A stretch of DNA of 64,000 nt from Mesosutterella faecium (lineage in GTDB: Bacteria; Pseudomonadota; Gammaproteobacteria; Burkholderiales; Burkholderiaceae_F), in NCBI RefSeq assembly GCF_022809315.2, contig NZ_JAKZJU020000001.1, forward strand, positions 310,001-374,000, given 5' to 3'. Shown one piece after another: positions 22,102 through 32,426 of the stretch. The position numbers and the translations under genes are program-made. The number at the start of each line of letters is the position of its first letter. Within the stretch, counting starts at the first letter, position 1. The notes under the pieces were generated by a model, which was not told where the DNA came from, searched no databases, and was given only the letters and a program-made list of their open reading frames with translations.

Positions 22102-23037
22102 TCAGTCGAGCCTCGCCGCGGCCGCCACCTGCATCACGAGCTCCTCGTAGGAAATGCCCGCGGCGCGCGCGGCCATCGGCACGAGCGAATGCGGAGTCAT
22201 CCCCGGATTCGTGTTGATCTCGAGCAGCCGCCAGGCCCCCTCTTCCATCATGAAGTCGATGCGGCCCCAGCCGCGGGCCCCGATCACCCGGTAGGCGCGC
22301 AGCACGTCGCGCTCAACCGCCTGCGCGGTGCTCTCGGGAAGAGCGGCCGGGCAGGCGTACTTCACCTCGCTGCCCTGGTACTTGTTCACGCTGTTGTAGT
22401 CGCCGCCCGGGGCGATGATCTCCACAATCGGGAGCATCCGCGCCGAGGCGCCCTCGCCGAGCACCGCGGCGGTGAACTCCCGGCCGTGGATCAGGCGCTC
22501 GACGCGCACTGAGTCGCGCCCGCCGCAGCTCTCGCGGATCGCCTTCGCAAGCGAGCTCTCGTCGGCCCGCTCGAGCTTCACGACCCCGAAGGAGCTGCCG
22601 TCATGGTCGGGCTTCACGATGAGGCTCGCGCCGAGCCGGGCGATGAGGGAGGCCGCCTCCCGCGGATCGTTCGTCCTCACGCCGTCGGGCACGGGCAGCC
22701 CCTCCCCGCGCCAGAGCCGGCAGGTCGCGTCCTTGTCGATGGCCAGCGCGCTCGCAAGCACGCCCGAACCCGTATAGGGGATTCTCAGCCACTCGAGCAC
22801 GCCCTGAATCGTTCCGTCCTCGCCGCCCGGGCCGTGGAGCATGTTGAAGGCCCGGTCGAATCCCCCGGACTCAAGCTCTCCGAGGCTCTGCCGGCCCGGG
22901 TCGAAGGCGCGGGCGTCCACGCCACAGCGGCGAAGCGCCTCAAGCACGCCCTGCCCGCTCGACAGCGACACCTCGCGCTCGCTTGAGCGCCCGCCCATCA
23001 ATACCGCCACCCGGCCCAGACTCGCCGCGTCAATCAT
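22102..23037 (-). CDS. ddl: D-alanine--D-alanine ligase
   Basis: An ATP-grasp ligase making the D-Ala-D-Ala end of the muropeptide. Landmarks of the 311-residue protein are [26 protein letters not shown], the [12 protein letters not shown] lysine region, and [12 protein letters not shown] near the C-terminus. The frame is open six codons further upstream, but the ATG at 23037 has a GGGGGGAAG ribosome site at good distance and overlaps murC by eight bases. Confidence 0.97.
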   Translation of the reverse strand: MIDAASLGRVAVLMGGRSSEREVSLSSGQGVLEALRRCGVDARAFDPGRQSLGELESGGFDRAFNMLHGPGGEDGTIQGVLEWLRIPYTGSGVLASALAIDKDATCRLWRGEGLPVPDGVRTNDPREAASLIARLGASLIVKPDHDGSSFGVVKLERADESSLAKAIRESCGGRDSVRVERLIHGREFTAAVLGEGASARMLPIVEIIAPGGDYNSVNKYQGSEVKYACPAALPESTAQAVERDVLRAYRVIGARGWGRIDFMMEEGAWRLLEINTNPGMTPHSLVPMAARAAGISYEELVMQVAAAARLD

Positions 23038-24451
23038 TTTTCTTCCCCCCTGCAAGCTTGATGATGGCCGGTGCGGCTCGGCCTATGGAGCCGGCGCCCA
23101 GCGTGAGCACGACATCGCCGTCGCGCACCACCTTGAGGACTGCCGCGGGCACATCCTCCACTTTTTCCTCATAGATCAGATCCGCTCCGCCCGCAAGCCG
23201 GATCGCCCTGGCCAGGGAGCGGCTGTCGGCCCCCACGATCGGGGACTCGCCTGCAGGATAGACCTCGGTGAGCACGAGCACGTCGGCGCCGCGGTTGAGC
23301 ACCTGCACGAGATCCTCAAAGCAGTCGCGCGTGCGAGTGAAGCGGTGCGGCTGGAAGGCGACCACGATGCGGTGCCCGGGGAAGGCTCCACGGGCGGAGT
23401 CGATCGTCGCCTGCATTTCATGGGGATGGTGCCCGTAGTCGTCGATCAGCGTAAAGGTTCCGCCGCCCTCCTCCTGCGGCACGCGCAGCCCCTCGGTCAC
23501 GGCAAAGCGCCGGCCCACGCCGCGGAAGGAAGCAAGGCCGCGGCGGATCGCTTCGTCGGAGACGCCCACCAGGGTGGCCACCGTGATCGCGGCGAGCGAA
23601 TTGGCCACATACTGCATGCCCGGCAGGTTCAGAACCACAGGCAGGGGCTCGTAGCCCGGCCGCAGCACCGTGTACTTCATCTGCAGGCCGCTGCGCTCGA
23701 CGTCCACCGCGCGCACCTGGGCGTCCTCGCTGAGGCCGTAGGTCACCACGCGCTTGGTCACCCTCGGGATGATCGAGCGCACGTTCTCGTCATCGATGCA
23801 CAGCACCGCCACGCCGTAAAAAGGCAGCCTCTCCACGAAGCGCACGAAGGCTTCCTTCAGCCGCCCGAAATCCTGCCCGTAGGTGTCCATATGGTCGTGG
23901 TCGATGTTGGTGACCACGGCGAGCACCGGCGAGAGGTTGAGAAACGAGGCGTCGGACTCGTCGGCCTCGGCCACCAGATACTCCCCGGTCCCCAGCTTCG
24001 CGTTGGTGCCGGCCGCGTTGAGCCTGCCGCCGATCACAAAGGTGGGGTCGAGCCCTCCCTCGGAAATGAGCGCGGTGGTGAGCGACGTGGTCGTGGTCTT
24101 GCCGTGCGTGCCCGCAATGGCGATGCCCTTGCGCAGCCGCATGAGCTCGGCGAGCATCACCGCCCGGGGAACCACCGGGATGCGCGCCGCGCGGGCCGCC
24201 TGCACCTCCGGGTTGTCCTCATGCACGGCCGAGGAGACCACCACCGCGTCGGCCCCCTTCACGTGGCTCGCGTCGTGCCCCTTCCAGACCGTGGCCCCCA
24301 GGCTCCTGAGGCGGGCGGTGGTTTCGCTCTCGGCGATGTCCGACCCGGTCACGTGGTAGCCGAGGTTCAGGAGCACCTCCGCTATGCCGCTCATGCCCGC
24401 TCCGCCGATTCCGACGAAATGCACGTTTTTGACTACAAATTTCAATGCCAT
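23030..24451 (-). CDS. murC: UDP-N-acetylmuramate--L-alanine ligase MurC
   Basis: The first amino-acid adding enzyme of peptidoglycan synthesis. The N-terminal Rossmann loop is [14 protein letters not shown] (about 14-27), the ATP-binding loop GTHGKTT is at 114-120, and the [11 protein letters not shown] and DDYGHHP motifs follow. At 473 residues the length fits the family. Its ATG shares one base with the murG stop codon. Confidence 0.98.
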   Translation of the reverse strand: MALKFVVKNVHFVGIGGAGMSGIAEVLLNLGYHVTGSDIAESETTARLRSLGATVWKGHDASHVKGADAVVVSSAVHEDNPEVQAARAARIPVVPRAVMLAELMRLRKGIAIAGTHGKTTTTSLTTALISEGGLDPTFVIGGRLNAAGTNAKLGTGEYLVAEADESDASFLNLSPVLAVVTNIDHDHMDTYGQDFGRLKEAFVRFVERLPFYGVAVLCIDDENVRSIIPRVTKRVVTYGLSEDAQVRAVDVERSGLQMKYTVLRPGYEPLPVVLNLPGMQYVANSLAAITVATLVGVSDEAIRRGLASFRGVGRRFAVTEGLRVPQEEGGGTFTLIDDYGHHPHEMQATIDSARGAFPGHRIVVAFQPHRFTRTRDCFEDLVQVLNRGADVLVLTEVYPAGESPIVGADSRSLARAIRLAGGADLIYEEKVEDVPAAVLKVVRDGDVVLTLGAGSIGRAAPAIIKLAGGKKND

Positions 24452-25551
24452 CAGAGCACCTTAAAAGTTAGATCCGTCCGTGCCTCAATGATATCCGCAA
24501 CGCGGTCCGCGGCATCCGAATGCGACAGGCGCCGCGCCGCGCAGGCCATGCGCAGCAGCTCCTGGCGATCCGCGCCGCGCAGCCTCTGCGCAAGCGCCTG
24601 CGGCGTGAGACCGCTCTGCCGCAGGCAGATCCCGGCCCCGTTTTTCTCCATGTACTGGGCGTTCTGCAGCTGGTGGGACGTGGTCTTCACCACCAGGGGG
24701 ACGAGCATCGCCGCGGCGCCCGCCGCGCAGATTTCCGAGACGCTGGTGGCGCCCGCCCTGCAGATCACGAGATCCGACCAGGCGTAGGCCGCGGCCATGT
24801 CATCGATAAAGGGGCGGATCGAGGCCTTGAGCCCCGCCTTCGCGTAAAGCCCCCTGACTTCCTCCTCGGCCCCGGCCCCGCACTGGTGGATGACCTCGGG
24901 GCGGAACTCGGGGGGCAGCAGCGCAAGCGCCGCGGGCAGCAGCCGGTTGAGGAAGCGCGCCCCGAGGCTGCCGCCGAAGACGAGAAGCCGCAGCCTCCCG
25001 CCGCGGCCCGCGAGCCGCTCCTCGGGAGGCGGCAGCGAGGCAATTTCGCTTCTCACGGGGTTGCCCGTCACCACGGCGCGCGCCCCGGCCCGCCGGGCGG
25101 CCTCGCCGTCAAAGCCGCACGCGAGGACGTCGATGAACGGCAGCACCATCCGCACCGACAGCAGGCTCGAGGCGTCGCAGTTCATCACCACGGCGGGGAT
25201 CCCCATCCTGTGCGCGGCGATCGCCGACGGAACGGCGATGTAGCCGCCGGTGGAGAAAAAGGCGTTCGCCCCGCGCCGCCGGAGGATGTCCCGCGAAGCG
25301 GGGAAAGCCCGCAGCAGCTTCACCGCGCCCCGGGCGGCCTCGGCGAGCCCCCGGCCCCGGACGCCGGAAAAGTCGACCGCGTCCATCTCGATGCCGCGCC
25401 GCTCGACCAGCCGCCGCTCCATGCCCGTCTCCGTGCCGAGCCAGGAGACCGTCCAGCCCCGGGCGCGCATGGCCGCGGCCACCGCGAGGCCGGGCATCAC
25501 GTGCCCGCCGGTCCCCGCAGCCGCTATTACCAAATGTTTTCCAGAAGTCAT
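24451..25551 (-). CDS. murG: Lipid II synthase MurG (N-acetylglucosaminyltransferase)
   Basis: Transfers GlcNAc from UDP-GlcNAc to lipid I at the inner face of the membrane. The GT28 protein (366 residues) begins with [15 protein letters not shown], the conserved G loop, and has [12 protein letters not shown] and the donor-site segment [13 protein letters not shown]. It lies between ftsW and murC with tight spacing, as in most dcw clusters. Confidence 0.97.
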   Translation of the reverse strand: MTSGKHLVIAAAGTGGHVMPGLAVAAAMRARGWTVSWLGTETGMERRLVERRGIEMDAVDFSGVRGRGLAEAARGAVKLLRAFPASRDILRRRGANAFFSTGGYIAVPSAIAAHRMGIPAVVMNCDASSLLSVRMVLPFIDVLACGFDGEAARRAGARAVVTGNPVRSEIASLPPPEERLAGRGGRLRLLVFGGSLGARFLNRLLPAALALLPPEFRPEVIHQCGAGAEEEVRGLYAKAGLKASIRPFIDDMAAAYAWSDLVICRAGATSVSEICAAGAAAMLVPLVVKTTSHQLQNAQYMEKNGAGICLRQSGLTPQALAQRLRGADRQELLRMACAARRLSHSDAADRVADIIEARTDLTFKVL

Positions 25552-25586
25552 CGCTTTTTCGCTTTTTTCTTATTCCGCAGGCCGGC

Positions 25587-26843
25587 CTAGATCTGGCCGC
25601 CGTGCATCAGCACGCGGTTTTCGTGGTCCACGCGCAGCAGCAGCGCAATGCCGCACAGCGTGGACAGGATCGCCGAACCCCCGTAGCTCATGAGCGGCAG
25701 CGTGAGCCCCTTGGTCGGCAGCAGCCCCGTGGCCACGCCGACGTTGATGCAGACCTGCACCCCGATCCAGATGCCCACGCCCTGGGCGACAAGGCCGGAG
25801 AAGACGTTGTCCATCTTAACGGCGATGCGGCCGATCTCAAAGGCGCTGCGGATCAGGCGGTAGTACAGGAAAAGCACCACGACCACGCCGACAAATCCGA
25901 GCTCTTCGCCGATCACTGCGAATATGAAGTCCGTATGGGCCTCGGGCAGATAGTTGAGCTTCTCCACCGACCCGCCCAGGCCCGCCCCGAAGATTTCCCC
26001 GCGCCCGAGCGCGATGAGAGAGTGGGAAAGCTGGTAGGCCTTGCCCAGCACGTTCTCCTCGTTCCACGGGTCGAGATAGGCCACCACCCGGCTCAGCCTC
26101 CAGGGCGTCCAAATGATCATGGACGCCACGAGCCCGGCCACGGCCGCGACCATGAGAAAGAAGATTTTATAGGAGAGCCCCCCGACGAACAGCACGCCCA
26201 TCACGATGGCGATGACGACAATGGTCGCGCCGAGGTCCGGCTGCACGATGAGCAGCGCGGCCACGGCCCCCACGGCAAGGGCCATCGGCAGGAACCCCTT
26301 GCGGAAGGAATGCATGTAGTCCTGGCGCGTGAGGGTGAAGTACGAGGCGAAGATCACCGCCACGAACTTCGTGAACTCCGAGACCTGCAGGTTCATGAAC
26401 GGGAAGCGGATCCAGCGCCGGGAGCCGTTCACGCTCACGCCCACGCCCGGCACGAGCACGAGCACGAGCAGCAGCACGGCCAGCACCCCGAGGGGCTTGG
26501 CCAGCCGCAGCCACGCCCTCATCGGGACGTGGTAGACGCCGTAGGCCGCGGCCAGGGAAATGGCAAGCGAAATGAGGTGCCGGGTGAGGAAGTAGGTCTG
26601 GGAGGTGCCGTACTTGGGCGAGTCGGCAAGCGAAATCGAGGCCGAGTAGACCATGACGGTGCCCAGCCCGAGCAGCAGGCTCACCACCGCGACCACCACC
26701 CAGTCGAAATCGAGGCTCCTGCCGCGCATGAGCCTGCCTCCCGAGACGGGAGTGCTCATCTCGTTGGGATAGACCGCCTCGACCCTGAGCGCGTCTTCGT
26801 CCTTTCTGCGGCGCGCAAGGCGGCCGCGGAGCCTATCTAGCAC
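25587..26843 (-). CDS. ftsW: Septal peptidoglycan polymerase FtsW
   Basis: A SEDS-family glycosyltransferase with about ten transmembrane helices; it polymerises lipid II at the septum with FtsI. The YLPEAHTDFIFAVIGEELG stretch split as PEAHTDFIF/AVIGEELG and the C-terminal PLMSYGGSAILS are family hallmarks. The first codon is GTG at 26843, overlapping the murD stop by seven bases; an ATG at 26759 would remove 28 charged residues and is a reasonable alternative. Confidence 0.95.
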   Translation of the reverse strand: MLDRLRGRLARRRKDEDALRVEAVYPNEMSTPVSGGRLMRGRSLDFDWVVVAVVSLLLGLGTVMVYSASISLADSPKYGTSQTYFLTRHLISLAISLAAAYGVYHVPMRAWLRLAKPLGVLAVLLLVLVLVPGVGVSVNGSRRWIRFPFMNLQVSEFTKFVAVIFASYFTLTRQDYMHSFRKGFLPMALAVGAVAALLIVQPDLGATIVVIAIVMGVLFVGGLSYKIFFLMVAAVAGLVASMIIWTPWRLSRVVAYLDPWNEENVLGKAYQLSHSLIALGRGEIFGAGLGGSVEKLNYLPEAHTDFIFAVIGEELGFVGVVVVLFLYYRLIRSAFEIGRIAVKMDNVFSGLVAQGVGIWIGVQVCINVGVATGLLPTKGLTLPLMSYGGSAILSTLCGIALLLRVDHENRVLMHGGQI

Positions 26844-28279
26844 GACCGGCCGGCCTCCTCGGAAGCGATTCGAGCGACGACCTCGCGAAAGAGCTTCGCG
26901 CGCTCCACGTAATTAGGGAACATGTCCCAGCTCGCGCAGGCCGGAGACAGCAGCACCGTGTCGCCCGCTCGGGCCATGGCGAAAGCCTGGCGGACGGCCT
27001 GCTCAAGGTCCGGGGCGGCGCTGTGCGCAACGCCCGAGGGCTCGATGGCCCGGGCGATGATCCCGCCGTCGCGCCCGAAGGTGACGGCTCCCTTCGCCCA
27101 GCGCTTCACCGCGGGCTCAAGCAGTGAGAAATCCTGCCCCTTGCCGTCGCCGCCGAGAATGACGATGAGCTTCGCGCCCGCGCTGCCCAGCCCTTCGAGC
27201 CCGGCGGCGGTCGCCCCCACGTCCGTGCCCTTCGAGTCATCGATGAAGTCGACCCCGCGCACCGACTGCACGAACTCCGTGCGGTGCGGCTCGCCGCGGT
27301 AGGCCTGCAGCGCCCGCAGCGCGGCGCCCGGCTCCGCGCCCGCGGCAAGGGCCAGCGCGAGCGAGGTGAGGGCGTTGAGCGCGTTGTGCAGGCCGCGGAT
27401 CTTAAGCGCCGGGACCGGCATCAGCCGCTCCAGGCGCAGCCCGCCCGCGTCGTCCGAACGCGCGCGGCACAGCCACTGCACCCCGTCCAACTCCGTGAGC
27501 CCCCAGTCGCCGGGGCGCTTCGGCTCGTCCAGCCCGAAGGTCTCCGTGCGCTCGCCGGGCCGCGCGCTTTCCATCGACAGGCGGTCGCCCCGGTTGAGCA
27601 CCTCGAGCGTCCCCGGAGTGAAGATCCGGCGCTTGGCCTCAACGTACGGGCCGAAGCCGCCGTGCCAGTCAAGGTGGTCCTGCGTCACGTTGGTGATCAC
27701 CGCGGCCCTGCAGTGCAGGCTGGAGGTCGTCTCCAGCTGGAAGCTCGAGAGCTCGAGCACCCAGACCTGGGGCAGATCCCCCGAGGCCGCGCGCGTGGAG
27801 AGCTCCCGAATCGCGCTCGGCCCGATGTTGCCCGCAGCCACGGCCGTCAGGCCGCTTTCGAGCAGCATCTTCGTGGTGAGCGAGGTGGTCGTGGTCTTGC
27901 CGTTTGTGCCCGTCACGCCGATCACGCAGGGGCTGTAGCCGCGCTGCCCGCGCAGCCTCTCGAGCTCCCGGGCGAAAAGCTCGATCTCGCCCACGACCTC
28001 GATGCCGCGCTCCCGCGCAGCCTTCACCACGGGGGCCGCGGCGGAAAACCGCGGCGAGAGCCCGGGCGAAATCACGACGAGCTGCGCCCCGTCAAGGCCG
28101 GCCGGGTCCATCGGGCTTGAAAACTTCGCCGAGGGCGCCTCCGAGCGCAGCCTGTCGAGCAGCGGCGGCTGCCGCCTCGTGTCCTGCACCAGCACGTCAA
28201 AACCCCGCCCGGCCAGGTACAGGGCGGCGTTAAAGCCGGAGGAGCCCAGTCCGAAAACCACAGCCTTTTGAGTTGACAT
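26837..28279 (-). CDS. murD: UDP-N-acetylmuramoylalanine--D-glutamate ligase MurD
   Basis: The second amino-acid adder, joining D-Glu to UDP-MurNAc-L-Ala. The 480-residue protein has VFGLGSSGFNAALYL at the start, the ATP loop [26 protein letters not shown], and a C-terminal domain with DDSKGTDVGAT and LLSPACASWDMF. All are MurD motifs. It lies 35 bases after mraY. Confidence 0.97.
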   Translation of the reverse strand: MSTQKAVVFGLGSSGFNAALYLAGRGFDVLVQDTRRQPPLLDRLRSEAPSAKFSSPMDPAGLDGAQLVVISPGLSPRFSAAAPVVKAARERGIEVVGEIELFARELERLRGQRGYSPCVIGVTGTNGKTTTTSLTTKMLLESGLTAVAAGNIGPSAIRELSTRAASGDLPQVWVLELSSFQLETTSSLHCRAAVITNVTQDHLDWHGGFGPYVEAKRRIFTPGTLEVLNRGDRLSMESARPGERTETFGLDEPKRPGDWGLTELDGVQWLCRARSDDAGGLRLERLMPVPALKIRGLHNALNALTSLALALAAGAEPGAALRALQAYRGEPHRTEFVQSVRGVDFIDDSKGTDVGATAAGLEGLGSAGAKLIVILGGDGKGQDFSLLEPAVKRWAKGAVTFGRDGGIIARAIEPSGVAHSAAPDLEQAVRQAFAMARAGDTVLLSPACASWDMFPNYVERAKLFREVVARIASEEAGRSC

Positions 28280-28314
28280 AGCCTTATCCCTTCATCAGAT
28301 CCCGCTGCGGGAGA

Positions 28315-29469
28315 TCAGCGGATTTTAAGCGTTGTGAGGCCGATCAGAACAAGAATGATCGTGATGATCCAGAAGCGCACCACCACCTGCGTTTCCGCCC
28401 AGCCCTTCAGCTCGAAGTGATGGTGCAGCGGGGCCATGAGGAACACCCGCTTGCCGTGCGTGAGCCTGAAGTACGTGGTCTGGATGATGACCGAGAGCGT
28501 CTCCACGACGAAAATCCCGCCCATGATCGCCAGCACCAGCTCCTGGCGCACGATCACCGCGATGCAGCCGAGAGCGCCGCCGAGCGCGAGCGCGCCCACG
28601 TCGCCCATGAACATCTGGGCCGGATGGGCGTTGAACCAGAGGAACGCGAGCCCCGCGCCGGCCATCGCCCCGCAGAAAACGACAAGCTCGCCGGCTCCCG
28701 GAATGTAGTGGAAAAGCAGGTACTCGGCGAAATCGGGCCGTCCCAGCGCATAGGCGAAGATGCCGAGCGCGCCGCCCACCATCACGCAGGGAAGGATCGC
28801 GAGGCCGTCAAGCCCGTCGGTCAGGTTCACGGCATTGCTCGTGCCCACGATGACGAAATACGTGAGCACGACGAAGCCGAACACGCCGAACGGGAAGGAG
28901 ATCTGCTTGAAAAACGGAATCGTGAAGTCGAGCCTGCCGCTGTAGGGCAGCGTAAAGCCCGAGCGGAGCCAGTCCCAGAGCATCGAGAAGGCCGAGGAGC
29001 CCGAGGGGGCCTCGATCGCGAAGGCGAGGTAGACCGCCACGAGGATGCCGATGAGCGACTGCCAGCCGAACTTTTCCCGGGCGCTCATGCCGTGGGGATC
29101 GTGGTGCACCACCTTGCGGTAGTCGTCCGTCCAGCCGATCCAGCCGTAGCCGAGCGTCACGAGAAGCACCACCCAGATGTAGCGGTTCGACAGGTCAATC
29201 CACAGCAGCGTCGAAATGGTCATCGAGGCAAGGATCAGGATGCCGCCCATCGTGGGCGTCCCGTCCTTTTTCAGGTGGGTCTTCGGCCCGTCGGTGCGCA
29301 CCGCCTGGCCGAAATGCAGCTTCTTGAGCTCGCGGATCGTGTAGGGGCCGAAGGCCAGCCCTATCGCGAGCGCCGTCAGCGTCGCGAGCACCGCCCTGAG
29401 CGACAGGTAGTCGAAGACTGCAAAGGCCCGGACGCTGCCGGAGAGCCAGTGGAAAAGGTAAAGAAGCAT
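28315..29469 (-). CDS. mraY: Phospho-MurNAc-pentapeptide transferase MraY
   Basis: Makes lipid I by joining UDP-MurNAc-pentapeptide to undecaprenyl phosphate. The 384-residue protein has about ten transmembrane helices. Catalytic landmarks are [10 protein letters not shown], the Asp-rich GWTDDYRKV loop, [22 protein letters not shown] and [13 protein letters not shown]. It starts eight bases after murF ends. Confidence 0.98.
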   Translation of the reverse strand: MLLYLFHWLSGSVRAFAVFDYLSLRAVLATLTALAIGLAFGPYTIRELKKLHFGQAVRTDGPKTHLKKDGTPTMGGILILASMTISTLLWIDLSNRYIWVVLLVTLGYGWIGWTDDYRKVVHHDPHGMSAREKFGWQSLIGILVAVYLAFAIEAPSGSSAFSMLWDWLRSGFTLPYSGRLDFTIPFFKQISFPFGVFGFVVLTYFVIVGTSNAVNLTDGLDGLAILPCVMVGGALGIFAYALGRPDFAEYLLFHYIPGAGELVVFCGAMAGAGLAFLWFNAHPAQMFMGDVGALALGGALGCIAVIVRQELVLAIMGGIFVVETLSVIIQTTYFRLTHGKRVFLMAPLHHHFELKGWAETQVVVRFWIITIILVLIGLTTLKIR

Positions 29470-29477
29470 GTCAGAAC

Positions 29478-30881
29478 TCAGTTCGTTGTTTGGTCAGAGC
29501 GGCATCCGCCTTCCTGCAGCGCCTTCACAATCCGGTCGAAGTGCATGAAATTGGACGCTTTCACGAGCACCGTGCCGCCCTTCATGGCGGAGACCTCCTC
29601 CTGCGCCTGCCGCTGCAGCTCGCCGAAGCCCGCGAAATGCCGCGCCCCGGGGCCGAAGGCCCGGGCCGCGCAGGCCATCAGCTCCCCGCAGCAGAGCATT
29701 TTCTGCACCCCGCTTTCTGCGGCGAAGCGCCCGATTTCCTCGTGGTACTCGGCGCCGCGGGAGCCCACCTCGCCCATGTCCCCCGCGATGAGCACGCGGG
29801 GAGCGGGAGCGCCGGCGAGCACGCGGATCGCCGCGCGCATCGAGTCGGGGTTCGCATTATAAGTGTCGTCGATCAGGAGCACTCCCGAGGGCAGCACCGT
29901 CCTCACGCCGCGGCGGGCGACGGGCCGGAACCGGCGCAGCCCCTCGGCCACCGCCTCCAGCGGAATGCCCGCGGCAAGCGCGCAGGCCGCGGCCGCGCAG
30001 GCGTTGCGGCCATTGTGCGCGCCCGCGATCGCGAGCCGCACCATCAGGTCGCCCGCGGGGGTTTTCATGCGCACCTCCGTGCTCGAGGCCATGGAGAAGA
30101 CTTCCGCCGTCACGTCCGCCGCGACGCCGGGCTGGGTCGCGAAGGTCATCGTGCGCCGCCCCGCAGCGTCCCTGCACCAGATGCCGGCGCAGGCGTCGTC
30201 GGCCGGGAAGACCGCCACGCCGTCCTCCGGCAGGGCCTCGATCGCCCGGCCGTTCTCGACGGCCGTTGCCTCCACGTTCGGCAGAAACTCCTGATGCTCG
30301 CGCTGGGCGTTGTTGACCAGCGCGACCGTCGGGGCGATCTCCGCGGCGAGCTCGGCCATCTCGCCCACATGGCTCATCCCCGCCTCAACCACGGCGGCCC
30401 GGTGGGTGCGGCGCAGCCGCCACAGGGTGATCGGCACGCCCACGGCGTTGTTGAAGTTGCCCTCGGTGGCAAGGCTGCCCTGCGCGCCGAAAGCCGCGCG
30501 AAGGACAGAGGCGATCATCTGGGTCGTCGTGGTCTTGCCGTTGCTGCCCGACACGAGGATCACCGGAATCTGAAACCGGCGCCTCCAGGCCGCCGCCGAC
30601 TCGGTGAAGGCGCGCCCGACGTCGGGCACGACGATCTGGGGCGCGTCCGAGCCCTGCACGGGGCGGGAGACCAGAACCGCGGCCGCGCCCCTGCCGAGCG
30701 CATCCCCCGCGAAGTCCGTGCCGTCGAAGCGCTCGCCGCGCAGCCCCGCGAAAAGTTCTCCGGGCCGCACTGTCCTCGCATCCGTCGAGACGCCCGTCAC
30801 CCTGACCGAGCCGTCGCCCAGAAGCTTCGCGCCGGCGATCGTGGCCGCGATTTCCGCTGCCGAAATCAACTCTTCACTCAT
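29478..30881 (-). CDS. murF: UDP-N-acetylmuramoyl-tripeptide--D-Ala-D-Ala ligase MurF
   Basis: Adds the D-Ala-D-Ala dipeptide, completing the pentapeptide precursor. The 467-residue protein has the ATP loop [13 protein letters not shown], a [12 protein letters not shown] motif and [11 protein letters not shown]. The frame is open to 30917, but the ATG at 30881 gives [15 protein letters not shown] and overlaps the murE stop as ATGA. Confidence 0.97.
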   Translation of the reverse strand: MSEELISAAEIAATIAGAKLLGDGSVRVTGVSTDARTVRPGELFAGLRGERFDGTDFAGDALGRGAAAVLVSRPVQGSDAPQIVVPDVGRAFTESAAAWRRRFQIPVILVSGSNGKTTTTQMIASVLRAAFGAQGSLATEGNFNNAVGVPITLWRLRRTHRAAVVEAGMSHVGEMAELAAEIAPTVALVNNAQREHQEFLPNVEATAVENGRAIEALPEDGVAVFPADDACAGIWCRDAAGRRTMTFATQPGVAADVTAEVFSMASSTEVRMKTPAGDLMVRLAIAGAHNGRNACAAAACALAAGIPLEAVAEGLRRFRPVARRGVRTVLPSGVLLIDDTYNANPDSMRAAIRVLAGAPAPRVLIAGDMGEVGSRGAEYHEEIGRFAAESGVQKMLCCGELMACAARAFGPGARHFAGFGELQRQAQEEVSAMKGGTVLVKASNFMHFDRIVKALQEGGCRSDQTTN

Positions 30882-32395
30882 TTCTGTTCCTTGTTCCTGC
30901 GGGCGGTCCGGGCGCATTCCCCGAAGGCCCGTTCAAGCGCCTCCGCATCGGAGAAGTGATGCCTCACGCCCCGCACTTCCTGATAGGTTTCATGGCCCTT
31001 GCCCGCCACGAGGATCACATCCTCGGGGGCGGCCTCGGACACCGCCGTCTGAATCGCCTCCGCCCGGTCGAGGATGATGCGGGGGCCGCCCGCTCCGGCG
31101 GCCACGGCCTGCGCGATGGCCAGCGGGTCCTCAAAGCGCGGATTGTCCGTCGTGACGATGACCCGGTCGGCGCCGGCGGCCGCCGAGCGTCCCATGAGGG
31201 GGCGCTTGCCGTGGTCGCGGTTGCCGCCCGCGCCGACGACGATCCAGAGCCTGCCGCCGCGGGCGCGGGCCACCGGCCGCAGCGTCTCCAGGGCCTTGTC
31301 GATCGCGTCAGGCGTATGGCAGTAGTCGACCACGCCCAGCGGCATCCCCGGAGCGCACACCTGCTGCAGGCGCCCCGGCGGCGGCAGCAGCTCCCCGAGC
31401 AGCGCCGCGACCTGCTCCGCCCCGGCCGCTCCGGAGGCGAGCACCACGCCCGCGGCGCCCAGCAGGTTGTCCACGTTGAACAGGCCGAGCGCCCTCGCCT
31501 GCACCGGGTACTGCCTGCCCTTCCAGGCGAGGCGGAACGACACGCCCGAAGCCCCGACTTCAACGTCCCGGGCCTCCAGCGCCTCGCAGCCCTCGGGCAC
31601 GGCCGTGCCCCGCGAGGTCGCCGCAATGGTGCGCACCCCGTGCGCGAGCGCCGTGCGGCACATCCGGGCCCCCGCCGGATCGTCGATGTTCACCACCGCG
31701 GCCTCCAGCTCCGGCCGCTCGAAAAGCAGCGCCTTCGCGTCCTCGTAGGCCTGCATGGTCTTGTGGTAATCGAGGTGGTCGCGGGTGAGATTGGTGAAAA
31801 GGGCCCAGCGGATCCGCGTCCCGTCCAGCCGTCCCTGCGCCAGGCCGATCGAGCTCGCCTCGATCGCAAAGGCCCGGGCCCCGTCGAGCGCGGCCGCATG
31901 GAGCAGGCGCTGGATGGTCACCGGGTCGGGCGTGGTGAGGGGCACCGCGGAATAGGAGCGCCCCGCCATGCTGCAGCCTATGGTGCCGAGCACCGCGCAG
32001 GGCTGTCCGAGCCGCGTGAAGAGCTCGCCCATCCACTGGCTCGTTGTCGTCTTGCCGTTGGTGCCGGTCACCGCCGCTCCCGAAAGGCGGCGCGAAGGCT
32101 CCCCGTAATAAGCCGAGGCGAACGCGCCCAGCGAGGCGGCCAGCCCCCTCACCGCGAGGCTGGGGACGGCATCGGGCGGCTGGAACCCCTGCGCGCCCTG
32201 CGAATCGTAGAGCACGGCGCCCGCGCCCGCGTCCGCCGCGGCCTGCATGAAGCGCCGGCCGTCGGCCGACAGCCCGGGAACCGCGAGGAACACGTCGCCC
32301 CTTGCGACGCGCCTTGAATCCAGCTCGAGCTGCGCGTCGGCGGCAGCCTTTTGCTTCAACCACTGAAGGGCTTCGCCCAGCGTTGCCTCAGACAT
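30878..32395 (-). CDS. murE: UDP-MurNAc-tripeptide synthetase MurE (meso-DAP type)
   Basis: The third amino-acid adder. VTGTNGKTTTSQW is the ATP loop, DHLDYHKTM the metal region, and TTDNPRFEDP carries the DNPR signature of enzymes using meso-diaminopimelate. About 505 residues. The start is not certain: the ATG at 32395 follows AGAGGA by about 12 bases; an ATG at 32425 sits directly behind the ftsI stop and would add ten residues. The open frame upstream of that lies inside ftsI and is not coding. Confidence 0.96.
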   Translation of the reverse strand: MSEATLGEALQWLKQKAAADAQLELDSRRVARGDVFLAVPGLSADGRRFMQAAADAGAGAVLYDSQGAQGFQPPDAVPSLAVRGLAASLGAFASAYYGEPSRRLSGAAVTGTNGKTTTSQWMGELFTRLGQPCAVLGTIGCSMAGRSYSAVPLTTPDPVTIQRLLHAAALDGARAFAIEASSIGLAQGRLDGTRIRWALFTNLTRDHLDYHKTMQAYEDAKALLFERPELEAAVVNIDDPAGARMCRTALAHGVRTIAATSRGTAVPEGCEALEARDVEVGASGVSFRLAWKGRQYPVQARALGLFNVDNLLGAAGVVLASGAAGAEQVAALLGELLPPPGRLQQVCAPGMPLGVVDYCHTPDAIDKALETLRPVARARGGRLWIVVGAGGNRDHGKRPLMGRSAAAGADRVIVTTDNPRFEDPLAIAQAVAAGAGGPRIILDRAEAIQTAVSEAAPEDVILVAGKGHETYQEVRGVRHHFSDAEALERAFGECARTARRNKEQK

Positions 32396-32426
32396 TGGCT
32401 TTCTGAATCCTCTTGACTTTGACATT